A stretch of 64,000 nt of DNA from Luscinia megarhynchos (lineage: Eukaryota; Chordata; Aves; Passeriformes; Turdidae). The stretch is taken from NCBI GenBank assembly GCA_034336665.1, contig CM067570.1, forward strand, positions 22,711,002 through 22,775,001. The letters run 5' to 3'. The notes under the pieces are model-generated. The model saw only the letters and a program-made list of their open reading frames with translations, searched no databases and had not been told where the DNA came from. Below are positions 14,440-26,642 of the stretch, piece after piece. Each line of letters begins with the position of its first letter. Positions within the stretch are counted from its first letter, which is position 1. The position numbers were made by a program, and so were the translations under genes.

Positions 14440-14720
14440 CATATACCATATTTTTAAATGTCTCATTAGGTTCTGTGGAAAACAGTTTTATTGACTTATA
14501 ACAATAAACTCTGAAGTAATTAATTAGTTTAGGATAGTAATCAGCAAAGTGCTTTTAAAACTATCTTTTTCTTTTAATGACATGTTTCTCATATAGTCTG
14601 TTTTTAGGGAAGCAACGTTGGTTCTCCTAATTAAATAATTATTGCACATGCAGTATATTTAAAACTTAGCCTTAGTAGACTCAGTTTTACAAATATGCAG
14701 AACTTCTTCAATTAAATCTG
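14440..14720. other. Candidate conserved non-coding element
   Basis: An AT-rich, unique block with many homeodomain-type cores (taattaattag, aattaaataattatt) and no transposon signature. It looks like possible regulatory DNA, but no comparison was possible. Confidence 0.2.
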
Positions 14721-17700
14721 TAGTGTTAAAGGGGAAAAAACCTAACCTGCAAGTTTAACCGCACTCAAAGTAACAGAAGCTGGCCACAAGAAAATCCATC
14801 TATCTGCATTGCTTCCTTTACTCTGGGATGCAGAATAAATCAAATACCCCCAGTGTAACTCAATAGAGTTACACTTTTACTCCTAATTTTGCATTTCAAG
14901 GCAGCATGGGGCATCAGAAAGAATCACAGATTGTTAGTCCTTATCTGCACACCAAGTCAGAATTTCTAATATACAGATTCTTGATTTTCCTTTCAACAGG
15001 CATGACTATGGCAGGAGCACGGTGGTGAGACAGCTGCAGGGGGGTTGCAAGGATTCTGCTCACCAGAGACTTACAGACTTTAGGTGTGCAATTCTTTCCA
15101 GTTCCCCTCTTTTCTGTTTCCTTCATTCCTGGATTAGTGAAGGAAAGGAAATGACATTTTTGTCCAGTGTATTTTTCCTTCATCAGGAGGTCCAGCAAAG
15201 GCCATGTCAGAAGCTGGGGCTGAGCTGTTAAGCTTCAGTCACAAGGATTCTTGTGGCAGCCAAGGCTGTGCCTCCAGGAGAATGCATTGGGCAGATCAAC
15301 GACAGTATGGGAGGACCCTTTGAAAATCCAATTGATTACAAAACCATATATTCTACCTAATTAAAAAGGTCAAAGAGTTCTTCTAACTTAGCATATCTTA
15401 AGAATATTAACAATTATTTCCAGTACATAAAAATACATCTAAAAAAAGGAAACCAAAGAAGGACACTCAGTGAGAAGTTTGCATGCAACAGTAACTCATA
15501 TTTTATCTTCCTTTTGTTCCTTTTTTTTAAAAATCAATCTGAAAGTTTCTTAGCAGATTGAATATTTCTATTATAAACCTACATTCAGCTGTTCCAGGTG
15601 TGACAAGCTCTACTGAGCTTTTCTTTGGTCTGTTGTTGTCCTCCTGGTATGAAATCTCTGTGGGAATAGCAGAAATGCTTGGCAGCAGCTCTCAATTCCT
15701 TACAATGCCTACAGAGAGATTTCTTTGGAGCTTCACATTAACCCTCTATACTTCCAATCAGTGCCAAGAAGAAATGCATTTCTCCTGGGAAGTGGTGGTG
15801 TTAATTTCTTGCTTTCTTTATCCTCTAAAGGAACTACAGTCATTCTTGTTATTCCAAGGTTTAACTCTGAAAATTGAGTTTCGATACAACAGAAAGATTT
15901 TGTTTGTTTACTTGTTTGAGTGCTACTAAAAATAAGAAGATCTGTCCCAGAAAATAGGGGGGGAAAAATCTCTCTATCAGCAGCATATGCAGACCAAGTA
16001 TCATGCCTTCTTAACAGCACAGAGAAATAAGAAAATTGGTCGAACTGCTCTACTGTTACAGTTCTATTTTTTCCTCTTTACAATACCTGTCCATACTTCA
16101 CAGAGATCACTTATACATGGCTCCAGGTGTCTGCCACGCCAAGGCAGCCCTGCCTGTGGACTGACTGCATCAGAGGCATGAGCTGCAGGATAAGTGCCAA
16201 AGATTAGAGAAGCAAAGCATTCAAGATTTCCAAAAGCTGTGGCCACTCAGCTGTTTGAGGAGAATGGCACCACTGTTCATCTTTGCTGTTATAAGGCAAA
16301 GAACAGAACTGTGATGTGATCTCCACTTTACTTTCTCAGCTATTCCCTTTAATAACAGATAATGGATGAGAGCTGACTTCCCATCAGCACAGGGCCCTGG
16401 CAGTCTGTTTCCCAGACTGCTTTGATTCAGTCCTGCCAGAACTGCCCGTCTCTTACTTTTTTTTCCAAAAATCACTAGCTGGTTTTAAGGTCCTGGTGTT
16501 TCTTTTCATGAGCACTCAATATAAAAAACTCCCTTTGTCTCTACTGCATGTGAAAGAGACACTCACAGAATCAAAATTTTCTTATTTTAAATGAAACTAG
16601 AAAGCAAGTTGCTGATGTGTTGGAACACATCATTGTGTGAACTGCTTGTTGAAAGCATGCAGCCAAGAGCTGAGAGAAGGTGGGAACAATCACCACTGCC
16701 AGCCTTCCAAATACCAACCAAAAAAAGTTTGATGATTTCCATGTTCTCTATCTTCCATGATAGGATAATTTCTTTGACAATGTGGTGAAATATACTCCTA
16801 AAATGAAAGAGGACGATTGAAATTTTTTGTTCCTACCTTCTCAAAAGAAACTTTATTTGCTACTGGAGTCCATCTCTGTTGACCTTACTCTCTGGAAACA
16901 TCCAAGTGTACTTTGGAAGAATCAGATAATATAAGATGTGGTCAAACTAAGAACAAATTTTCCATGTCACATGTTTTAAAGGATATCTGGCTATGTCAAT
17001 ACAAACTTTAAGTTCTAATAAAGTTCTATCTTCTATATCAATGTTCTATGTTACAGAAGTAGGGAGTTGAATATCTACTTTAGAATAAACATATGCATGT
17101 GAATAGAAAGAAATAACCTTCAGTACCCCAGTTTATTCATTGCTTTCTGGTAATTCCTTGACTTGGAACATTTGCTAACTCTGGAGATGTTGACAGTAAA
17201 TGTAAATGTGCCTTGTGGAAAATGAATAGGGTTTCTGAGCTTACTGCACATCAGAACTTTTTAAAGTCACAGGATAAAATTTGGCAGTTTAAATTGCAGC
17301 CCTAGCAAAAGAAAATGAGAAAATAAATGAAGCCTTTTAGCATGCAAACATATTTTGTAAAACACAGAAAGAAGAGATGCCAATAGAATGGGTTAAAGTT
17401 CCTGGGCACTGAGGAATGATCCACTTCATAAGACCCATCAAGCACCTGTGAAACAGCTCTTTAGTTTGTCTTCACTCAAAAGTTGTCTTCGAGTCACAAC
17501 TTAAGTGTGTTTCAAATCAGAACTTAATTCTTGCTCACTCACAGTGTAAACAAAACCTGACAGACTGAAAACCCATGCTTGTAAATGTGTTTTCCTCCTT
17601 ACATGCCTGTGAGTGCACTGTACCTCTCAGCAGCTCACACATCACTGCAGTGCAGGGAGAGCTCCCTCTCCTACCGTGCCCACCCTCATCCTGCTCCCTC

Positions 17701-20518
17701 CTCCCTGAACTGCTGGAGCATCATCCTGGCACATGGCAAGCAGTTGCAATGCAGATTTAAAGTGTCTCAAATTCCCCTTGAATTCCCTTGAAAAATAGAT
17801 AAGAGCAATGGCAGGCAACATATATAAGGAGCTAAGTATTTTCAGGAGACTAAAACTATTTAGTGCTTTTTTCCCCGTGACAGGGGACTGCAGAGCAGGC
17901 CAGCTCTGATGATTTAGAAGGCACCAGAGCATTCCCAGCATTCAGTCCCAGGGAGGCAACAGCAAGTCATAATTTTAAAATTAACTTTTGCATTTGAAAA
18001 TGTGGATGTAAATCTTATCACCCTCTACCTTTAAACAATTCTGGTGCCTTTGCTACCACTAATCAGTATCTCCCACACTAAATCATTTACAGACAGCAAC
18101 CCCTGAAGCTGATTTACGAGCCTGGTGCCCTGTCTGGCACCAAAAAGGGCACACAGGGTAGAAAGTATCTGTGTTTGCATGATCTGCCACCCCATGTGTT
18201 TCAAAGATAGGTAGCTGAGAAGGGGGAGAACATAACTGAAGCCTATTTAGCATCAGCAAGGAACTGGAGTCTGGGATTTTTTCTTTTTTATTCTGTCACA
18301 GGTAAAAAACATTTCCTAATGAAGTTCGGCATGGTGTGAGATATTGTGTTCCTGTTCCCATCTCCCATTCCTTGGGGGATGAATAATTCAGCAGCAAACA
18401 CCCACCTGGGAAAGTCACAGGTAAACCTCATACTGGATGGGGTTTTCTACAGGAACCCTCATTGCCTCTGCACTGGGAGAGGGAGGCAGGAAGGCAAGAT
18501 GCAGGAAAAACCTCTGGAAAGGAGGGAGGCATAGTCTTGAGACACTGGAGAATTAACTTTTCAAGATATGGAAGGGGCCTGCTGTAGCCAGACAGAAACA
18601 GGAAACAGATCTCCTGTCTCTCTGATCCAAGTCAGGCATTCTGCAGGAAAGGAAGCAAAGCCCCAGCACAGAGCACATTGTAAGGCACAGGTGCATCCTC
18701 CATAGGGTGGACAGGAGCATAACTCCCACTGGAATTATACAGGCAAAAAAGAGCAGGGGTGGAGCCAGTACATTTGCTCTCACATAAAACAAACCCCCAC
18801 TATCTCCTTTGCCCTTCTGGGCTAGGGGTAGACTCACACAATTCAGCCCTGAGAGCCCCTGAGCAACTCTGGTGAAGTCAAGCAATGAAGATCCACTGTT
18901 CATGCAGCCTTTGCAGAAAATGTTAGAGAACATTTTAAAATTCAAATTGCATACAAAAACCTGATTTGGCACAGTTCAACGTGAAAATTAGTTTTGAATC
19001 AAGCTACCACCTCCCTTCCTGAGGAGACAGTATATCCTGGAAAGGACGAGTTTGCAGGCATCACTGACCCTCCAAGGCAAGCACCATATCTGCCAGGAAA
19101 TGTGCTTACTATAGTCAAGGCTGACAGAGTTTAGACAGATAAAATGAGAAGAGTCACTGTTATGCTGTCCCCTATTCTTAGGCTTTCTTCTTTGCTAAAA
19201 TCTGACATCACAATATCTCATGACAGTTTTACTCTCCCTGCAGTGGTGGTAGCTCATTTTAGAGGAGGGGTAGGAGGTGGGTCTGGGTTTTTGCTGACAG
19301 AAGTGAGCTTTAGGAAAGATACTGAAGGTGGAATTTTGGCAACTTTATAGTTTAGGGAATTGAATTTTTAAGTTCAAGGGCAGAATGGAAAAAAATCTCA
19401 CCAGCACCTACTGGAAAATGAAAACAGAGTTCACTCAGGGGATAGAGAAGGGAGATGACATTTTGACAAGCTATGAGAACTCATACCTAAGAGGCTGATA
19501 GAGGGCTGGAAAAACAAGGGCATGGTTTGATGTGGTCAAGGAAGGAGCTAGAGAGAGTCAGCTGATATAATCAGAGGGTAAGGCAGGGCAACACATCAAT
19601 AGGTTCAGACAGGGGATGGCAAGAGACTGGATGGGAGAAATTGATCCTTGAACAATGGGAATATGCTCCCCCTCTCACAGCTGGAGGAAGGAAAGTGTTT
19701 AAATGGAGAAGTAAGTTGGGTGGCTGGTTCTGGGGAGAAACCTTAACCAAAAATGACATATTTTATGAGCAAGATACCTCCTGAAAAAAAAACTAAAAAA
19801 TCCTGGGGAAACAAAATTGAAACATCCTTTGCTGGACAAGAGCTGGGTCTGAGTGTGGAGCTCTAGAGAGGGTGCTCATTGCCTGAAGTGTCCTGAAAGC
19901 TGCAGCTGAGATTTAGTATTCTGACAGCACCAACCGGCTGCTGAGCATGTTGGGCATTTAGGTCTGAAATTACATTGTATATCTAAAGTGCAAACTGCAG
20001 TTTTGAAAAAAGAAGGCTTTGTGCTGTGGCTGCCACTAGCCTAGCAAAATAGCTCTCAGTAGCTAACATCATCTAACAAATGTGTTTTCCAGCACCACTA
20101 TAGTCAAATACTTTCACATAAGATGGATGTATTTGTTTTAGCAAAAGTCACAAAGGCCTGAAACGCATCACATTGCAATTACTGCAAGGTCCTTTTTCTG
20201 GTCTGAAAAATACAGCTCTGCCTCAGCCCTTCCAAAATCCAGTAACAATATTGCAGTACAAATCATTTCCCCTCCCTGCCACTTTGACTGTCACACCTTT
20301 CCAGGTACGTCCTCCTCCTAGTTCTCCTTCTTCAGCCTGTTGCAGGCAAGATGTTTGTCTTCATTTTTTCAGGCATAGCAGGTGCCCACCTGGTGCTGTG
20401 AATCATCAGTCAGTATTTACTGCTGTAAAGTTTCCATCAGCTGTTAGTTGCCCTGTAATACAATGATTACTTTAGATTTTTCAGCAGACCTTGTTATCTT
20501 TTAGAATTATTGATTATT

Positions 20519-20640
20519 TAAGATGACAGGTCTTCTGGAGGTCACCTACTCCAGCCTCCTACTCAAGGGTGGATATTGCAATAGCCTTCCTGTGCAATCT
20601 GCTCCAGGCATTACCCACTATTACTTCAAAACACGAAAGG
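20519..20640 (-). mobile_element. Degraded CR1 LINE 3' fragment
   Basis: The plus strand reads ctggaggtcacctactccag, then cctcctactcaagggtgg and ctgctccaggcattaccc. These match the reverse complement of the avian CR1 3' region (the 'gtccaac...cctgctcaa' motif). The fragment is short and diverged. Confidence 0.55.
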
Positions 20641-22082
20641 ACACAAAACTAAATATAAACATTTATAAAACAGTGTTAGTTTGACAATAAAACATTGCAA
20701 TATGGAAGAATTCTAGGCACTTAAATTAAGTTTTACCTGAAATGCTGGCTATTCCAATAAATACTTGAGGATGTTTCAGCTGTCACTTGAAACAAGAGCA
20801 TTAAGCAAAAAATAGTTAAAAAGAATATAGAAGCCACAATAAGAAAATTATTGTGACCACTGTGACCAGATGATGTCTGTGGAGATTTAATGTCTAATCA
20901 GGCATGAATAAATAGTGCAGTACCTCACTTATTCAAGGTGACATGTTCAAAAGATATACAGTAAGACCCACTGATTATTGCCAGATCCATAAATATAGTG
21001 GAACACTTCCTGCAGAGTTTAAAACCACCATGCTCTTTTTTTCCCCCAGAAAAATGTGACAAAATCTTTTGGAAAACTTTCTCACCATAAAATTCATCAA
21101 TTTTATGATTGAGCTCAAGATCAGATTGTAAGGAAGTAAAACAAGGCAACTTATTTTTCATTAAAAAGTCTCTTAGAGGAACTGCCTGTTAGTTTATGAG
21201 TAGATGGGCCCAGTGTAACATTATCATGAGAGTCCAAGTGGTGATATCAACTGAGCAGGTAAATCTGACTCCTGCAAAACCAGGCACATGATAGATGCAC
21301 ATGGCAGGATGTCTACCTGCCACAGGGATGTAACTGTGATTCTCAGAGTCCACAAGATTAATATAAAGGTGACTGAAAGCCTGGATTCCTTTACCTACCC
21401 CTTTGGTAGGTGATTGTCCAGTGAATTATCCTCTCACAACACAGCTGAAAGCTCCACAGAACAGTGGTAAGTGGGGAGAATTACACTTGCAGAAAATGGT
21501 CTCTAATAAAGTGGCTACTATGAGGTATATCTTGGTCAGTAAAATCTCTACTATAAAGTTTCTGAAGTTTTTTTTCCTTGGCCTTTGTGGATTTGTAATT
21601 GCCCTGTTGGCTTCATATTAATCCTTACAGTTGAGTCTTTTTACTCTTTTACTCCTTACTTTCCACTTTTTATTAACAAAGAGCAGGCTTTTAAAGAATA
21701 GATGTAGTTTTTCAGCAGTAAAAAAAGATAATTTCAAGCTTCCCCACACACCTCCCTTCAGAAGCTTGCTGCTGAGTCAAGCAACTGCAGACTTTGCCCA
21801 TCCTTCAGAGCAAGTCCTGCTCCCAAGTGACCTGCTTCCAGTCTCAATCAGCCCAGGCTGGTTTTAAAGTTAATCCTTAATCTCCATTAGCAATGACCCT
21901 GGTGTAGCATTTTGGTGGTACAGTAAAACACCCACATAATCACACACCTGTCTCTGCTGCATCTTCCTCCAAAACTCTGAGGTAGTGAATGTTTACAGTT
22001 CTGCTGCAAAAAAGCCCCAGTAAAGGCTGTTACAGGCTGCAGTGAGGAAAAGACATTAAACCACAAGGGAAACAAACACAGA

Positions 22083-23448
22083 TTCTGTAATTATACTTTA
22101 TTGCAACTCTGATGCTTTGTCTGCTCCTGGAAGACTCCTTCAGCTAAATTTGTTTCAGGCTTTTTTTATTTTTTTCCCTGTACCAATTAAAACACAATAA
22201 GCATGTATAATTTTCTTATTATTTTATTGAAAAGGTACATTTAAAAAAATACACAGACATCTTACTATTATGGATTGCTGATAGAGATGCTCTAAAAGTT
22301 AATTCTCTTTTTTATTTTTTTTCCTTTCTTCCACCTGTAGTCCCCATTATCACATAATGACTCCAGTCTGAGCACTGCATATTGATTCACCTTTATAAAA
22401 GGGTTGGGGAGGTAAGAAGATAGGTGGGACATTACTGCAATATATTCAGTAAACAGAGAATATGGTCAATTATAAATATTTTATGTTCTGTACATTATTG
22501 CATTAGGGAGCCACAATGTTATGCAGCATCATTACAAAGGAAACTAGTTAGAAATTAAGAAAACAGGATATTTACGTACAAACACATGGATCCATTGTCT
22601 TCTTGAACAACGCATGTGAGCTGTGGCAATGTGCAATCGAAAAGCGTTTTTTCTCTTTAAACATTGCTTAGCAACACCAGTGAAGAAACAACAAAAATAA
22701 GTTAAATGAAAGTAGCAAACAAGCAGTAATCTTAACTCTATGTTATATGGCTTTCTAGTTTTGATTTCTCTAAATAAAGTATGACACAAAAGAAATAATT
22801 AAAAGCTTCAGCATTGCATTGCTTTCAAACATTTGCACAGAAACTAAAAGTATTAAAATCAGACATGGTACATCTGTAGTACTACACAAGATACACCAGT
22901 ACTGGGGTCTAGGACAGCACAAAATCCCTGTCAACAAGAGCACACGAAAAAAATGGATGCAATTCCTTTTTGAGATGCTATCTGCAGTCAAGCATTTGAT
23001 TCATCTGCCTTTTCCTTTTTTCCAAGTTAGATTACACCCGTTGCTTTTCAGAGAAGTATTTACATAGGTGTGAGTGAGGAAGACCCTAGTTTTCAAGTCT
23101 GTCAGGAAAATATTTTATGTTCCTTGATTCCAAGGTGCATCATATAAATTGAAAAAATAAAAAAGAAAAAAAAAATGAATAGATGCATGAATCTTTAATG
23201 GTATAAATTTTATGAGCAATTTAGTTTTTAAGCAAATCACACTATTTTGGTTAAAAAAATAGAAACAGAGAGAAGACAGAGTTGTCTAGACTCCAGAATG
23301 CAGTGCTGTCAGTGATGGACTTTACGATGCGGTTGGATGAGGTGTCACGCTGGATGGCATTGCAAAAGAGAAACATTTTAGAATTTCAACCCCTTTCCTG
23401 CTTTACCCTTTGTACCGGCCACAGTTCTCTCTTTTTCCCAGCAACAGA
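22083..23448 (-). other. ZNF385B: ZNF385B 3' UTR (predicted)
   Basis: Runs from the TGA to the best polyadenylation site. It is strongly AT-rich, with several A/T runs and no coding signal. Further upstream AATAAA hexamers occur on the minus strand at 22311-22316, 22223-22228 and 22165-22170, so shorter ends are possible. The extent is inferred from sequence signals alone. Confidence 0.6.
22097..22102 (-). terminator. Likely polyadenylation signal of ZNF385B
   Basis: AATAAA on the minus strand, about 1.35 kb past the stop codon. About 15 bases downstream is a GU-rich element (ctgtgtttgttt in transcript sense, 22071-22082), and a CA cleavage-type dinucleotide lies between them. Of the AATAAA copies here, this one has the clearest downstream element. 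Confidence 0.55.
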
Positions 23449-23667
23449 TCAGTAGGGTGCAAAGAGGATGGAGGCAGGCGTCGCCCGGATGGGCCCGTGG
23501 GCCGGCCGGAGCAGGGCGGGCGGAATCGCTGGCGCCTGGAACAGGGACGCCGAGGGCCGGGGAGGGAGGGACAGGGCTGATGAAACAGCTGCGGCTGCAG
23601 CAAGGGGAGATGAGAGGAAAGCAGGTGCCAGAGGCTTCATCATGTCCTTCTGGAACGCGAGTTTCGC
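23449..23667 (-). CDS. ZNF385B: ZNF385B terminal coding exon (Pro/Ala-rich C-terminus)
   Basis: Encodes the last 72 residues and a TGA stop at 23451-23449. It reads AKLAFQKDMMKPLAPAFLSS, then a five-Ala run, Pro- and Leu-rich sequence (LSLPPRPSASLFQ) and the end GPIRATPASILFAPY. The acceptor is tgttttattccag above 23667. There is no zinc finger here. The sequence is likely disordered and may act in protein contacts, although that role is inference. The exon is conspicuously GC- and CpG-rich against very AT-rich surroundings, and this produces long open frames on the opposite strand that I regard as shadows. Confidence 0.95.
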   Translation of the reverse strand, partial: AKLAFQKDMMKPLAPAFLSSPLAAAAAVSSALSLPPRPSASLFQAPAIPPALLRPAHGPIRATPASILFAPY

Positions 23668-25266
23668 CTGGAATAAAACACACACACAAAAGCAACGTAA
23701 ATACGGTTCTCCCAACGCCCTCTTTCACACGAGGGAAAAAGTGAACCCTGCCACAGGGAACGCTGTGGCTTCTCACAGAAGCCTCTTACCAGCTGCTCAG
23801 AAATGGTACCTGCACTGTTCTCTCACACCCAGGGCAATCAAAGCAACCAAATCCTATATCTAAAGATAAATCTCTTGAGTCTAGAATCCAACAGACGGAT
23901 GTTTAGAAGGAAGCATAACTTGCATAACTTTATATAATTTATATAAATTATAACTGTGCATGGAATATTCAAAATACCCCCACGATTAAGACTTCAATAT
24001 CAAAAGTCAAAATTTCTACTTGCAAAAATAAATTATACAAAAACAGAGGGGATAAGATGGGAAGGTCATATCAGGCCTGTCAGGTTTGCACCTTCCAATG
24101 CAGATCTGTTCTTTTCAAAGTAGAAATATTATTTAAGACTAATACCAAAAAGAACTTTTTCTGAAATATGTATATGATCAGTTCATGATCTACAAGTGTT
24201 GCTGGTGCTTGTGGTGAAACAGCTAATCAGAAATATATACGCTCACATCTATATCTCTCACTGAAAATGGTTTGCATTACAATAATTCAATTGTGGAAGC
24301 AAAAATGCTCATGTTTCTCCATTATAATTGGTGGTCTCCTTATGCAATAGATGATAAAATGAAGTATTATACAAGTGAAGATTAGCATGGGCAGAACTTA
24401 TCGAGTGGGGAATCTTAGAGGAAGCCTAAAGCATTTTCATTTGCCTCTAAACAATTACAAAGACATATCAATATTTTAGCATTTACAGGCTTTTCACATG
24501 CTTTCTCTTGCCCACATACATTTGCATGTCTTTTCAACCTGTAACTGTTTTTGTGCCATAGATGGCAAGAAATTTTTTCTAATAAACACTGGCTGTGTCA
24601 TGAGCAAATAAAAATACAAAATGTGCTGTGCCAAAGCCAGCCTGAACTTCAGCTGCTGATGATCAGCAAGAGCAGCTTGGGGGATTCCTGGGAATGCAGG
24701 AGGGTGTGACAAGGATTGGCCAGTGGTTTGATATCCAGTGACAGACATGGCCTGAACATACAGGCAGTCAATTCTCCAAAACATCTGATGGCTCTTTTGC
24801 ACCAACTAACAGATCCACACAGCATTCTGTTTAGCTGTATGCAGGGAATGAGCACTATTATTTTTATATCATAGCATCCTATGTCCTTTTCCCTGACTTC
24901 ATCTATCATAACTTAGACTTATCCCAGGTATGCAAAAAGACAAAGTGTACCCATTGCTGCCTTCAAAGCGAAGAGCCCTCGCCCAGCAGAGCCAGTACCT
25001 TTCCACGGGGCACATGGTTCATTCCCCATTTCACTGATTATTCCCCTCTTTCTAGCAGTAAATAACACTTGCAGTGCTGTCTGCATGCCTTGGACTGAGC
25101 AGACAGAATACATAACTATCCTCAAATCTCATTCCTGTGCAGACTCAGCCTGCAGGGGAAGAGAGGCTGCAGAAGCATCAGGTCTGTCATGTTCCTGTCT
25201 CTGTGCAGTGGGAGTCCCCAAGGTCACAAATTCACACAGACAGTGATGAGAAATAAAAATACTTAC
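23668..25266 (-). other. ZNF385B intron (about 1.6 kb)
   Basis: Lies between the terminal exon and the HISSRRH exon, with consensus gtaagt donor and pyrimidine-rich acceptor. The body is AT-rich, with no exon-like open frame that has splice sites and no recognisable repeat. A short degenerate repeat of the ataactttatataatttat kind occurs near 23917-23952. Confidence 0.85.
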
Positions 25267-25368
25267 TGCTAAAATACTTGGGTTGCGCTGCAGTTTGTTG
25301 TAAGGACTATATTTAGGTTTCATAGGCTTTCCTGCAACTCTGTCCTTATGCCTTCGGCTGGAAATGTG
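25267..25368 (-). CDS. ZNF385B: ZNF385B coding exon (end of zinc finger 3)
   Basis: Encodes 34 residues. They start HISSRRHKDRVAGKPMKPKY, in which both His residues complete finger 3 (H-X5-H), followed by SPYNKLQRNPSILA. The acceptor is tatttatttcag above 25368 and the donor is GCA|gtaagt at 25266, a consensus site. The exon is 102 bases and phase 0 at both ends, so its skipping would remove the His pair of finger 3 without changing frame. The residues around SSRRHKDR and PKYSPYNKLQ are nearly invariant in the family. Confidence 0.95.
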
Positions 25369-26463
25369 CTGAAATAAATATCCTCACATTTAATTAGCTC
25401 TTTAAACATTTCTTGGTTTTGAGTCTGAAATTGATTTATCAGCAGGATATGCCTAGGCCCCTGTTTGTAAGATAAAGTAGGTTCTTTAGAGAGAGCAAAG
25501 ATGAGTTTTGCTAAATTAAACATAAAAATTTGGAGCATATCAAATAGAGAATCAGAAACTAATCAAATACGGCATATTTTGCAATTCAAGACAGGCTCTA
25601 AAAATTATTGATATTTTGGTTAGTATTTCCTTTTTTCACTTGAGGAGCCTTAAACCAGACAGAGCTGTAGGTCATAGGGACATTCAGAAGTAAGAGGTAA
25701 ATCTTCATCTCGCTGATACTGTTCAGTTGTGTAAATAATTCAATATTAGCTGAAGGAAGAACCAGTACCCAGGGATATGTCTACACAGGCAATTTCACAT
25801 TATGTTAGAGCTAACTAAAAAACAGGGAATGAGAGGACACATTCATGCAGCACAGCACCATCCAGTCAGAGTTTCCCATTTGGGTATCAGACTCACTGCA
25901 TTTGTATGGGCACAGCTCTGAACCCAGGGCTAATTGGCTCAGACAGAGAACAGCTCCACGGGCACACAACAGCCACACTGCTAATGATAATGTTGTTCTA
26001 CATGATTCAGACATATCTACAGCATTACCCTACTGGTGATTGTCCCAAGCCAATAGATTTGATTCACGTTTTTCTTCTCACATAGCATTAAACATTATTC
26101 CAGCAGACTGGAAACAGTACCAGAAGATGAATTCAGGGAACCTCAACCCAGAATTTCTTATAGTTAGGAGAACAAGGTTCAAATATCTATCTTGAACCAC
26201 AGAAAAATTTTAAATGAGATCTTCTATGTCATTCATTCATACTGACATCTCTGTTTTTACAACTTTCTAGCCCCTTCTTGCCAAGTGAAATAATTAGGTG
26301 AACTTGACCTATGATGAAATATTTAGAAACAGTTGTGGGGCGACAGATAAGAAATACTAAGTTCATTCAGTATTCACCAACATCTTTACACAGCCCTACA
26401 CTGCAGCTACAACATTGCAATGCAACTTCAACCAACAAAGAGCTCCAGACACATGCAAGTTAC
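25369..26463 (-). other. ZNF385B intron (about 1.1 kb)
   Basis: Separates the two exons that together form zinc finger 3. It has a gtaact donor and a tatttatttcag acceptor. I see no additional exon, RNA gene or mobile element in it. Confidence 0.85.
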
Positions 26464-26642
26464 CTGCTTAAGCTGAATTTCTGAATTAACATGGACATCA
26501 CAGATTTCACAATGGAACGTCTTGTTCTGCAGTCCTGAGCCTTTACTGCCGTTCTGCACCTTCATTCGGGATCCAGGCCTAGGGTAAGACTTGATGGGAC
26601 CAGCACCATTCCGAGCTTCCACCATGGTCTTGTGCTTGGAGC
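26464..26642 (-). CDS. ZNF385B: ZNF385B coding exon (end of zinc finger 2 and most of zinc finger 3)
   Basis: Begins with the last two bases of a Gly codon and reads SKHKTMVEARNGAGPIKSYP. The second His of finger 2 is in SKH. A basic Gly/Ser linker follows (RPGSRMKVQNGSKGSGLQ), then TFHCEICDVHVNSEIQLKQ, which gives the Cys pair and helix start of finger 3. The acceptor is cttgcccattag above 26642 and the donor is CAG|gtaact at 26463. Length is 179 bases, ending in phase 0. The intron to the next exon falls immediately before the first zinc-binding His of finger 3. Confidence 0.95.

Larger units (their letters stand above)
1..22082. other. Intergenic region downstream of ZNF385B, no gene seen
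   Basis: About 22 kb with no open frame showing family resemblance, codon bias or plausible splice structure. It holds a polypyrimidine tract (252-590), degraded CR1 pieces (9785-9860 and 20519-20640), an AT hairpin (9221-9250), a 33-base partial tandem repeat (12668-12720) and AT-rich blocks that could be conserved non-coding elements. The flanking gene on this side is not reached. In mammals as I recall it is SESTD1, which I cannot confirm here. Confidence 0.75.

Noticed and set aside
18553..18972. 139-codon minus-strand open frame downstream of ZNF385B
   Set aside because: The longest frame in the intergenic part, but no domain, no splice structure and no conserved-looking core.
23457..23863. 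Open frames of 95 and 131 codons opposite the last ZNF385B exon
   Set aside because: Shadows of the GC-rich coding exon on the minus strand. No splice context or recognisable domain.
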